Assembly (NCBI GenBank): GCA_001604565.1
Contig: LVBV01000003.1
Coordinates: forward strand, 1 to 64,000
Origin: Puniceicoccales bacterium Verruco_01
GTDB taxonomy: Bacteria > Verrucomicrobiota > Verrucomicrobiia > Opitutales > Oceanipulchritudinaceae
DNA length: 64,000 bases
Reading direction: 5' to 3'
Shown piece after piece: positions 25,943 through 33,983 of the stretch. How positions within the stretch are numbered: the stretch's first letter is position 1; each line of letters starts with the position of its first letter. A program made the position numbers and the translations under genes. The notes under the pieces are model-generated. The model did not search any database, was not told the origin of the DNA, and saw only the letters and a program-made list of their open reading frames with translations.

Positions 25943-27042
25943 GCGCCCTCACCCAAGCTGAGGCCATCATGACCCTCGGAGCCCTGCGCGGCCTCGGGCC
26001 GATCCGCATCGGGCGGCTCCTCGAAGCCTTCGGCGGCGACGCGGCGGCGGCGCTCGCGGCGTCCCGCAGGCGGCTGGAAGAGGTGCCGGACATCGGACCC
26101 GGCACGGCGGAGACGATTGCCAACTGGCGCGGCGCCTTCGATCCGCAAAAGGAGGAGGAGGCCCTCGCGAAGTTGGGCGCGCGCTATGTCCTGAAGGGGG
26201 AGGAAGGCTATCCGAAAAAACTCGCAACGCTCCCGGGTGTCCCCCACGGGCTTTACATCAAGGGCACCTTTCCGCAGGGCGCGGCGCTCGCCATCGTCGG
26301 GACGCGCCGCCCCACCCTGTACGGACGCGCGCAGGCAAGGCTCTTTGCCGGGACGCTTTCCCGCGCCGGAATCGCGATCGTGAGCGGGCTCGCGCGCGGG
26401 ATCGACGGCGAGGCGCACACCGGGGCGCTGGAGGGCGGCAGGACCGCGGCCTTCCTCGGCTGCGGCCTCGACGTGATCTACCCGCCGGAGCACGCCGATT
26501 TGTACGGGAAAATCGCGGCCAGCGGCGCGGTGCTCTCGGAATTCCCCCTCGGTCACCAGCCGGACGCCCAGACCTTCCCGCGCCGCAACCGCCTGATCTC
26601 CGGCGCGTCGGACGCCCTCTTTGTGGTGGAAAGCGACGAGAAGGGCGGCAGCATGATCACCGCCCGCTGCGCCGCCGAGCAGGGCCGCACGGTGTACGCC
26701 CTTCCCGGACGGGTGGATCAGCCCTCCTCGCGCGGGTGCCACGCCCTGATCCGCGACGGCGCGACCCTCGTCACCCACCCGCTCCAGATCCTTGACGAAC
26801 TGCGCGGAGACACCCTTGCGGAAAACCCGCGTCAGGAGGAAATCTCCTTTGCGGCGCCCCCCTCCCTGTCCGGCGACGAGACCCTTGTTTACGCCCGGCT
26901 CTCGGACGGGGCGATCCTCCCGCCGGAAGCCCTCGCGCGGGAGACGGGCCTCAGCCAGCAGGCGGCCCTCGCGGCCCTGATGATGCTGGAATTAAAGCAC
27001 CTCGTCCGCCGCAGGCCCGATTCCTCCTACGAGCGGCGCTGA
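25939..27042 (+). CDS. dprA: DNA-processing protein DprA
   Basis: Loads RecA on incoming single-stranded DNA during natural transformation. The ORF track begins at 25711, but the coupled ATG at 25939 (MSALTQAEAIMTLGALRGLG) gives a 367-residue protein of normal length. An N-terminal helix-hairpin-helix-like region (PDIGPGTAETI) precedes the Rossmann core: AIVGTRRPTLYGR, GIAIVSGLARGIDGEAHTGAL, FLGCGLDVIYPPEHADLY, FPRRNRLISGASDALFVVE and GSMITARCAAEQGR. A C-terminal winged-helix-like domain follows. No other competence gene is in the window. Confidence 0.95.
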   Translation: MSALTQAEAIMTLGALRGLGPIRIGRLLEAFGGDAAAALAASRRRLEEVPDIGPGTAETIANWRGAFDPQKEEEALAKLGARYVLKGEEGYPKKLATLPGVPHGLYIKGTFPQGAALAIVGTRRPTLYGRAQARLFAGTLSRAGIAIVSGLARGIDGEAHTGALEGGRTAAFLGCGLDVIYPPEHADLYGKIAASGAVLSEFPLGHQPDAQTFPRRNRLISGASDALFVVESDEKGGSMITARCAAEQGRTVYALPGRVDQPSSRGCHALIRDGATLVTHPLQILDELRGDTLAENPRQEEISFAAPPSLSGDETLVYARLSDGAILPPEALARETGLSQQAALAALMMLELKHLVRRRPDSSYERR

Positions 27043-27167
27043 CCGCGCACAGAATAGCCGACCCGGCGCGTTGACTTTCCCGCAACAGTGCGAATGTTTT
27101 GTGGAATAAGGTGCGTCGGGACGCAGTCTCAACGATTGCCCTCAAGCGCAACCCAACACCCGGCACC

Positions 27168-28358
27168 ATGTATCCACAGGACCGACCCGAAAACTGGCCA
27201 AGCGGGCAGGGATTGTGGGCGGATGTTCCCCCGGAGGAATGGAACGACTGGGGCTGGCAGATGCGCCACCGCTTCAAAAGCGCGGAGGACCTCTCCCGCC
27301 TCATGGAGCTAACCCCCTCGGAACTGGAGGGCTGCCGCCTTGCGGGAACGCGCCTCTCCCTCGCGATCACGCCGCACTTCTTCAACCTGATTGACCGCTC
27401 CGACCCGGAGTGCCCGATCCGCCGTCAGGTGATCCCGCGCGCCGAGGAGATGACGAGCGCGCCGGAGGAGAGGATCGACCCCCTCGGCGAGGAGCACCAC
27501 ACCGTGGCGCCTGGCCTCGTCCACCGCTATCCGGACCGCGTGCTGTTCCTCGTCACGGACCGCTGCGCGAGCTACTGCCGCTACTGCACGCGCAGCCGCC
27601 TCGTCTCCAACGCGCGGGGTTACCACTTCCTCCCGGAATACGAGGAAGCCCTCGCCTACATCCGCGCCCACCGCGAGGTGAGGGACGTCCTGCTTTCCGG
27701 CGGCGATCCGCTGCTTCTGGCCGACGAAAAGCTCGATCATCTCCTTGGCGAGCTGAGGAAAATCGACCACGTGGAGTTCCTCCGCATCGGCTCGCGCGCG
27801 CCCGTCTTTTCCCCGCAGCGGGTGACGCCGGAATTGTGCGAAATCCTGAAGAAGCACGGCCCCGTCTGGATGAGCCTGCACGTGAACCACCCGCGCGAAT
27901 GCACGCGGGAGCTGGCGGCGGCCTGCGAGCGGCTCTCCTTTGCGGGCGTGCCGCTCGGGAACCAGAGCGTGCTGCTTGCCGGGGTGAACGACGACGCGGA
28001 GACGATGAAGAGCCTCGTCCACCGGCTCCTCATGATGCGGGTGCGCCCCTACTACCTCTACATGGGCGACCTCGTGCAGGGCAGCGCCCACCTGCGCGCG
28101 GGCGTCCGCAGGGGCGTGGAAATCATCCGGGCTCTGCGCGGCCACACGAGCGGCTACGCCGTGCCGCAACTGGTGATCGACGCTCCCGGCGGCGGCGGCA
28201 AGATCCCCGTCAACCCCGACTATGTGGAGGAGCTGGAGGACGGGCGCCTGATCCTGCGGAATTTCCAAGGCCGCAAATTCGCCTACCCGATGGAGCCCTC
28301 CGTGCCGCACAAGGCGGAAAGCCCCTGCTCCTGCGGCGGAAGCGGCAACTGCGGCTGA
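27168..28358 (+). CDS. kamA: KamA-type lysine 2,3-aminomutase, radical SAM
   Basis: Interconverts L-lysine and beta-lysine using a [4Fe-4S] cluster, SAM and PLP. I prefer ATG 27168 (MYPQDRPENWPSG, 396 residues) over the TTG at 27099. The cluster motif CASYCRYCTRSR is intact, SGGDPLLL follows, and the PLP lysine sits in APGGGGKIPVNPDY. Length and the Cys-rich tail (CSCGGSGNCG) fit KamA/AblA rather than the shorter EpmB. No ablB acetyltransferase follows, so the fate of beta-lysine is unclear. EpmB-like service to EF-P is unlikely because the EF-P encoded at 36969-37526 lacks the acceptor lysine. Confidence 0.88.
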   Translation: MYPQDRPENWPSGQGLWADVPPEEWNDWGWQMRHRFKSAEDLSRLMELTPSELEGCRLAGTRLSLAITPHFFNLIDRSDPECPIRRQVIPRAEEMTSAPEERIDPLGEEHHTVAPGLVHRYPDRVLFLVTDRCASYCRYCTRSRLVSNARGYHFLPEYEEALAYIRAHREVRDVLLSGGDPLLLADEKLDHLLGELRKIDHVEFLRIGSRAPVFSPQRVTPELCEILKKHGPVWMSLHVNHPRECTRELAAACERLSFAGVPLGNQSVLLAGVNDDAETMKSLVHRLLMMRVRPYYLYMGDLVQGSAHLRAGVRRGVEIIRALRGHTSGYAVPQLVIDAPGGGGKIPVNPDYVEELEDGRLILRNFQGRKFAYPMEPSVPHKAESPCSCGGSGNCG

Positions 28359-28413
28359 CCGGCAGATTCCCTCTTGCGGGAACCTTCTCCCATCGGCAGG
28401 ATCGGCTCGCCCC

Positions 28414-29091
28414 ATGCAGGAACTCCTCACTCCGGAAAACATCCGCCAATGGCTGCCTGTCGCGATCGGCGTTGCGGTGGGCCTTGTCTCCATTCCTTTC
28501 GTTTTGCGCAACCAGCGTCGGACAAAGCGGATGCGCGCGCTTCTTTCGCAGAAGACGAGCCTCACCATTGTTGCAAAGGAGCCGCTCTTCCCGGGTGTCC
28601 GCTTCCTCCGCTTCCTCACGGGGGAGCCCTATCTTTCCGGGTTTCTCTCCGGAAGGCAGGTGCACATCCGCCAGACGTATTCCGACAGGAAGAACTGGAC
28701 CGAGATCGACGCCGCGCTGGAGGGGCGCGGTCTTTCCCTGCGCTTTTCGGCCAGAGGCTTCCTCTCGGGCCTTGCCCTGTTCTCGAAAAAGAAGAGCGTG
28801 GGAACCGGCGACGCCCGCTTCGACGCGAAGTACGCCCTCAGGGCCGACAGCCCGCTCGCGGCGGCGATCTTCACCCTGCCGGAGATTTGCGATGCCGTGG
28901 AAGAGGTTTGGGAAAAACACGGCGCCAAGGGCACGCTGGAGGTGAAGCCCGGCCTTGTCCGCTACCGGGAGGCGGGGGCGCTGCGAAGCGAAAAGGCGGT
29001 TCTGCGCATCGCGGCGGCGTTGAATCTCGTCCTTCTTGTCGCCACGGCGGCGGAGGCGGTGGCGGAGGCGTCCGGACGGCGCGGAGCCTGA
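28414..29091 (+). CDS. membrane-anchored protein of unknown function
   Basis: 225 residues with no family I recognise. One N-terminal membrane span (about 13-31, WLPVAIGVAVGLVSIPFVL) is followed by a basic stretch (RNQRRTKRMR) and a soluble domain with RQTYSDRKNWTEIDAALEGRG. A second hydrophobic stretch near the C-terminus (about 199-213, LRIAAALNLVLLVATAAEA) could be a second span. It lies 55 bases after kamA and ends 45 bases before the rny promoter. Confidence 0.7.
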   Translation: MQELLTPENIRQWLPVAIGVAVGLVSIPFVLRNQRRTKRMRALLSQKTSLTIVAKEPLFPGVRFLRFLTGEPYLSGFLSGRQVHIRQTYSDRKNWTEIDAALEGRGLSLRFSARGFLSGLALFSKKKSVGTGDARFDAKYALRADSPLAAAIFTLPEICDAVEEVWEKHGAKGTLEVKPGLVRYREAGALRSEKAVLRIAAALNLVLLVATAAEAVAEASGRRGA

Positions 29092-29100
29092 CGGGGCCAA

Positions 29101-29117
29101 TCCGGCATTGCGCCGGA
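29101..29117. terminator. short hairpin before the rny promoter
   Basis: TCCGGC-attgc-GCCGGA, a 6-bp stem placed 9 bases after the upstream stop codon and 19 bases before the rny -35. There is no T-run. It is a weak candidate terminator or insulator between units. Confidence 0.35.
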
Positions 29118-29135
29118 ATCCACCCCCGGCGCAAC

Positions 29136-29165
29136 TTGACAGGTGCCGCGCCCGGAGAATACAAC
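29136..29165 (+). promoter_or_regulatory. sigma-70-type promoter for rny-rodA
   Basis: Perfect -35 TTGACA (29136-29141) and TACAAC as -10 (29160-29165) with an 18-base spacer, about 60 bases before the RNase Y start. It is among the best sigma-70 matches I found in the window. Confidence 0.65.
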
Positions 29166-29224
29166 CATATTCTGGCGGGTAAACAGCGCGTCTGTCTCTG
29201 TTGGACGCGGCTCGGGTGCGACAT

Positions 29225-30760
29225 ATGGAGGCTCCGGTACATGTAGTCATAGTGGCCCTTCTGGCGGGTCTCTTTTCGGCCACAGGCATCTGCTGGCTCG
29301 TTTTCCGCAGGCTTTCCTCGGGCGAACAGGCCCGTTCGCGCCGCGAGGTGGAGGAATCCCGCGCGATGCTGCGCGAGGAAGCGGCCCGCCGCGCCGCCGA
29401 TGCGGACGAACTTTTCAAGAAGCGTCAGGCGGAGATGGAGGCGTCCTTTCAGAAGCGCGAGAGTCTCGTCGCCGCGCGCGAGGGTGAGCTGGCCCAAGCG
29501 GAGGCCCGGCGCATCGAACAGAGCGGCGCCCTCGACAAACGCTCGCAGGCCATCGAACAACGCTCCCGCCAGATCGATGAGCGCGCGCAGGAAGTGGAGG
29601 AGGCCCTCAGGAAATACCGCGCCCGGTTGCAGGAAGTCGCCGCCCTGCCGATGGAAAAAGCCCGCGAGGCCCTGCGCGAGGAGGCCAAACGCGAGTGCGA
29701 GGACGAGCTGCGCCTCTTCAAGAACGAGATTCTCGACCGCGGCGAGGCGGAGATCGAAAAGGAGGCACGCAAGACCCTCATCGCCTGCATGCAGCGGCTT
29801 TCCTCCACCCCGATGCAGGACGCCACGGCCACCGTCGTCCCGATCCCCTCCGAGGACATGAAGGGCCGCATCATCGGGCGCGAGGGCCGCAACATCAAAG
29901 CCTTCGAGAGCGCCACCGGCACCACACTCTTGATCGACGAGACGCCCGACAGCGTGCTCGTCTCCTCCTTCGACCCCGTCCGCCGCGAGGTGGCGCGCAT
30001 CGCATTGGAAGCCCTCATCAAGGACGGGCGCATTCATCCGACCTCCATCGAGGCCGCCGTGGAGGCCGCCGGCGAGGAAGTGAAGAAATCCGTGGCGGCC
30101 TTCGGCGAGGACGCCCTGCGGCGCGTGCGCATCACGCGCGTGCATCCGGAGATCGTCCAGCTTCTGGGCAAACTCCGCTACCGCCTCTCCTTCAACCAGA
30201 ACTGCCTCGATCACACCGTGGAGGTGGCGCAACTCTGCGGTCTCGTGGCGGCGGAACTGGGCCTCGACACCGAGGTCGCGCGCCGCTGCGGCCTCTTCCA
30301 CGACATCGGCAAGAGCCTCGACGCGGACTACGAGGGCAGCCACGCCAGTGCCGCCGCGAACATTTTGAAGCGCCTAGGCGAGGATCAAAAGGTGGTGAAC
30401 GCCGTGGCCGCGCACCACGACGAGGTGGCGCCCATCTCCCCCTACGCCGCGATCCTCAAGATCGGCGACGCCGTCTCCGCCGTCCGCCCCGGCGCCCGAG
30501 CCGAGAGCATGGACAGCTACATCCAGCGCGTGAAGAACCTTGAGGAACTGGCCCGGCGTCTGCCCGGCGTTTCCGACGCCTACGCGATTCAGGCGGGGCG
30601 CGAGATCCGCGTCGTCGTCGCGCCGGACAGCGTGGACGACTCGAAGGCCCGGGAACTGGCGCGGACGCTGCGTCGCCGCATCGAGGACGAGCTCCAGTAT
30701 CCGGGAACAATCAAAATCACGGTCATCCGGGAATGCCGCTACACGGAACAGGCGAGGTAA
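29225..30760 (+). CDS. rny: ribonuclease Y
   Basis: Membrane-bound endoribonuclease that initiates mRNA decay. Start placed at ATG 29225 (MEAPVHVVIVALLAGLFSATG) rather than the upstream TTG; 511 residues, canonical. Order: N-terminal membrane anchor, long Glu/Arg/Ala coiled coil (about 35-195), KH domain with GRIIGREGRNIKAFE, then the HD domain with LFHDIGKSLD and AAHHDEV. rodA begins within its last 28 bases, so the two are translationally linked. Confidence 0.95.
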   Translation: MEAPVHVVIVALLAGLFSATGICWLVFRRLSSGEQARSRREVEESRAMLREEAARRAADADELFKKRQAEMEASFQKRESLVAAREGELAQAEARRIEQSGALDKRSQAIEQRSRQIDERAQEVEEALRKYRARLQEVAALPMEKAREALREEAKRECEDELRLFKNEILDRGEAEIEKEARKTLIACMQRLSSTPMQDATATVVPIPSEDMKGRIIGREGRNIKAFESATGTTLLIDETPDSVLVSSFDPVRREVARIALEALIKDGRIHPTSIEAAVEAAGEEVKKSVAAFGEDALRRVRITRVHPEIVQLLGKLRYRLSFNQNCLDHTVEVAQLCGLVAAELGLDTEVARRCGLFHDIGKSLDADYEGSHASAAANILKRLGEDQKVVNAVAAHHDEVAPISPYAAILKIGDAVSAVRPGARAESMDSYIQRVKNLEELARRLPGVSDAYAIQAGREIRVVVAPDSVDDSKARELARTLRRRIEDELQYPGTIKITVIRECRYTEQAR

Positions 30761-32016
30761 GCGCCCAGAGGCTGGACGGGCGCGAGGTGATCGCGCGCGG
30801 AGGCCCCGTGTCCGCGAATCCCTCCGCAGCCTTCCGCGCCGGATGGGACTGGATCGGGCCGGCCTGCATGGCGATCCTTGCGGGAATCGGAGTCCTTTTC
30901 ATCTACTCCGCCCAGCACTTCACGGGCGGTGACTTCTGGATGAAGCAGCTTCTCTGGATCGCCATCGGGGGCACGGTGTATGTGGCCATCGCATACACGG
31001 ACTACCATTTCTTCTACCGCTACGCGCACATCATCTACATCGTCTCGATCGTTCTTCTTCTGGCGCTCTGGTCACCTCTGGGCATCGTTCGCGAGGGCTC
31101 GCGCAGGTGGCTCAACACACCCTTCATGTCGCTGCAGCCCTCCGAGCCCGCCAAGATTGCCGCGCTTGTCATGGTTTCCACCGTCCTCTCGCGCGAGCGG
31201 CTCGGCACGGTGCGCGAGAGCTTGTTCGCACTTTCACAAATCGGCGCCCTTGTTGCGGTTCCAATAGTCTTGATCTTTCTCCAGCCCGATCTAGGTTCCG
31301 CAATGGTCTTCTGTCCGATGATCTTCTCGCTTTTGTTTCTTTCGAGGCTGTCCCGGCGCTTCTTCATCGTGGTGCTGGGCGCCTTCCTGTGCGTTCTTTC
31401 CATCATCGGGACGGACATCTGGCGCTATCACGAATTTCTCAAGGATCGCGGTTACAACGCACACGAAGTGCTGGGGGAATACCAGAAGACCAGCTGGGTG
31501 CCCCTGCACGACTACCAACGGAACCGCATCCTCGGCATGATTTCACCCGAAAGCGTCGATCCGCGCGGGATCGGCGTCAGCTGGAACTACCGCCAGTCCC
31601 TCTCGGCGGTGGCCACCGGCGGACCTTTCGGGAAAGGCTGGACCAGGGGCGAGCAAGCGCAACTCGGCTACCTTCCGCGCTCGGTCGCGCACAACGATTT
31701 CATATTCGCCGTCACGGCGGAGGAAACGGGTTTTGTCGGGACAAGTCTTGTCGTCGGCATCTTCCTCGTTCTTCTCATCAACAATCTCAGGCTGGCTTCG
31801 CTGGCCCGTGACAGATTCGGACTGCTCCTCATTTCCGGAGTCAGCGTCATCTTGATGATGCATGTCTTCGTGAATGCGGGAATGACGATCGGGCTGATGC
31901 CGATTACCGGCGTTCCGCTCCCGTTCGTCAGCTATGGCGGTTCGTTCATTCTCAGTTGCTGTACACTGCAAGGTCTGGTACAGAGTGTGTACCGCCACCG
32001 TCGCAGTTTTGCATAA
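30733..32016 (+). CDS. rodA: peptidoglycan glycosyltransferase RodA (SEDS family)
   Basis: Polymerises glycan strands during cell elongation. 427 residues with about ten hydrophobic segments. SEDS marks are seen: LQPSEPAKIAALV, the conserved Asp in FLQPDLGSAMVF, and GLMPITGVPLPFVSYGGS near the C-terminus. The start overlaps the end of rny. The first 38 residues are hydrophilic, so a later start is possible. A rodZ-like gene is encoded at 9.3 kb, but the PBP2 partner is not in the window. Confidence 0.93.
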   Translation: MPLHGTGEVSAQRLDGREVIARGGPVSANPSAAFRAGWDWIGPACMAILAGIGVLFIYSAQHFTGGDFWMKQLLWIAIGGTVYVAIAYTDYHFFYRYAHIIYIVSIVLLLALWSPLGIVREGSRRWLNTPFMSLQPSEPAKIAALVMVSTVLSRERLGTVRESLFALSQIGALVAVPIVLIFLQPDLGSAMVFCPMIFSLLFLSRLSRRFFIVVLGAFLCVLSIIGTDIWRYHEFLKDRGYNAHEVLGEYQKTSWVPLHDYQRNRILGMISPESVDPRGIGVSWNYRQSLSAVATGGPFGKGWTRGEQAQLGYLPRSVAHNDFIFAVTAEETGFVGTSLVVGIFLVLLINNLRLASLARDRFGLLLISGVSVILMMHVFVNAGMTIGLMPITGVPLPFVSYGGSFILSCCTLQGLVQSVYRHRRSFA

Positions 32017-32136
32017 GAATGACGACAATGATGAGACACCCCGAACAAACCCTTTCTATCCTATGTGGCGGCAAATCAACATGTAACAAGCCTCCGGCGG
32101 GACTCCCGTCCGGCGGCAGAGAGCCGCAATAAACGC

Positions 32137-33891
32137 ATGAACAATTCCGATCCCAACCCGCAACAGAATCAGCAGTCCAATCCACCGCCAGACACCGAAG
32201 AGGACTTTCAGGACATCGAAGAGGAGAGTCTCGACAGCGTTGACAGCGAGAAACTTCAGGAAGAAGCCTCGCAGAGGGCCCGTCAGGGCTCGATCGTTCA
32301 GCGCGTCACCAGGGCCGTCCGCAAGGACAACGTGGCCTATCGCGAGATCATCATCAATTCCGAACCTCTGGAAAAGCGCGTGGCGCTGCTGGAGGACGGG
32401 ATTCTGGAGAAGTTCGAGATGGAACGCGCGGGCGACGACCGCATCGTGGGCTCCATTTTCAAGGGCAAGATCCAGAATCTGGAGCCGGGCCTGAAGGCCG
32501 CCTTCGTCGATATCGGCCTGCCGAAGAACGCCTTCCTCCATTACTGGGACATCCTCCCGGCGGTGGCGGACAATTCGGCGGTGGAAATCGTGCGCGACAA
32601 CCGCACCGAGGCGCAACTCAAGCGCAAGGACAAGATCACGATCAAGGACATCCCGAACCTGTATCCGATCGGCAGCGAGATCGTGATCCAGGTGACGAAG
32701 GGCCAGATCGGCACCAAGGGGCCCCGCACGACGACGAACCTCGCCCTTCCGGGCCGGTATCTGGTCCTGATGCCCTACGGCGGGCAGTGCGGCGTCTCGC
32801 GCAAGATCGAGGACGAGCAGGAGCGCCGCCGCCTCAAGGAGATTTTGAAGAAGTTGCCGATCCCGGAGGGGATGGGCCTCATCATCCGCACCGCGGGCGA
32901 GAACAAGCGGTGGACCTACTTCGTGCGCGACCTCGCGATCCTCTTGGACCAGTGGGAGGAGATCAAATACCGCATGGAGAAGAGCGACGAGCCCTGCTGC
33001 CTCTACAAGGAGCCGGACATCGTGGAGCGCACCATGCGCGACTTCCTCACCGAGGACATCGACCGCGTCCTTGTGGACAACAAGGAGGACTGCGAACGGA
33101 TGCAGGAGATGGTTGCCCGCATCTCCAAGCACTCGCAGAGCAAGATCGCCTTCTTCGACGAATCCATCCCGATCTTCGAGCGCTTCAACATCGAGCGGCA
33201 GATCGAGCAGACCTTCAACCAGCGCGTTCCCCTTCCCTCCGGCGGCGAGATCGTGATTCAGGAGACCGAGGCGCTGATCTCGATCGACGTGAACACGGGC
33301 AGCCACAAGCAGAAGGGCGACCAGAGTAGCTTCATCCTTCAGGTGAACCTTGAGGCGGCGAGGGAAATCGCCCGCCAGATCCGGCTGCGCAACGTCGGCG
33401 GCCTCGTGATCCTCGACTTCATCGACATGAAGAGCCCGCGCGACCGGCGGCAGGTGTACAAGGTGATGAAGGAGGAGATGGAAAAGGACAAGGCCAAGTG
33501 CCACGTTCTGCCCATCTCGCAGCTCGGCATCATGCAGATGACCCGCCAGCGCCACAAGGAAAGCAATTCGAGCGGCATCTACACGCGCTGCCCCTACTGC
33601 AACGGCAGCGGCATCGTGAAAAGCGTGCGCACCATGTCCGTGGAGGTGCAGCGGCGCATCGTCTCCATCGTCCGGCGCCTGCGCGCCATGAAGGACGGGG
33701 CGGCCAAACCGCTCTCGCTGCGCGTCCATTGCCACCCGCACGTGCTGGAGCGCCTGCGGCTGGAAGACGAGCGCCTGCTCGTGGAGATCGAGGAGAAGAA
33801 CAACGTGAAGCTCGCCTTCCGCGCCGATCCCCTGATCCACGTGGAGCAGTTCCGCATCATCGACGCCGAGACGGGTCAGGAACTGCGCTAG
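32137..33891 (+). CDS. rng: ribonuclease E/G family endoribonuclease
   Basis: Start at ATG 32137 ([17 protein letters not shown]); 584 residues, longer than E. coli RNase G (489) because of an acidic, Gln/Glu-rich N-terminal extension of about 80 residues. An S1-like domain follows ([23 protein letters not shown]), then the catalytic DNase I-like core with ISIDVNTGS and [12 protein letters not shown], whose Asp residues bind magnesium. CPYCNGSG is the zinc-link CPxC. The C-terminal RNase E scaffold is absent. Both RNase Y and RNase E/G are present, an unusual but known combination. It ends at a strong terminator. Confidence 0.93.
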   Translation: MNNSDPNPQQNQQSNPPPDTEEDFQDIEEESLDSVDSEKLQEEASQRARQGSIVQRVTRAVRKDNVAYREIIINSEPLEKRVALLEDGILEKFEMERAGDDRIVGSIFKGKIQNLEPGLKAAFVDIGLPKNAFLHYWDILPAVADNSAVEIVRDNRTEAQLKRKDKITIKDIPNLYPIGSEIVIQVTKGQIGTKGPRTTTNLALPGRYLVLMPYGGQCGVSRKIEDEQERRRLKEILKKLPIPEGMGLIIRTAGENKRWTYFVRDLAILLDQWEEIKYRMEKSDEPCCLYKEPDIVERTMRDFLTEDIDRVLVDNKEDCERMQEMVARISKHSQSKIAFFDESIPIFERFNIERQIEQTFNQRVPLPSGGEIVIQETEALISIDVNTGSHKQKGDQSSFILQVNLEAAREIARQIRLRNVGGLVILDFIDMKSPRDRRQVYKVMKEEMEKDKAKCHVLPISQLGIMQMTRQRHKESNSSGIYTRCPYCNGSGIVKSVRTMSVEVQRRIVSIVRRLRAMKDGAAKPLSLRVHCHPHVLERLRLEDERLLVEIEEKNNVKLAFRADPLIHVEQFRIIDAETGQELR

Positions 33892-33913
33892 CTGCCGCCG
33901 ATCGACAATCTGC

Positions 33914-33949
33914 AAAAAGGTCCGGAACCGCAGGGTTCCGGACCTTTTT
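33914..33949. terminator. strong bidirectional terminator between rng and sucA
   Basis: AAAAAGGTCCGGAACC-gcag-GGTTCCGGACCTTTTT: a perfect 16-bp stem including A- and T-tracts, so it works on both strands. It separates the convergent rng and sucA genes. Confidence 0.92.
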
Positions 33950-33983
33950 CGTGCCCCGGGTCGGAGTTCGCCCGGAGGCGTCC

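Noticed and set aside
27168-28358. EpmB-type EF-P modification partner
   Set aside because: Longer than EpmB with a Cys-rich tail, and the EF-P acceptor lysine is missing.
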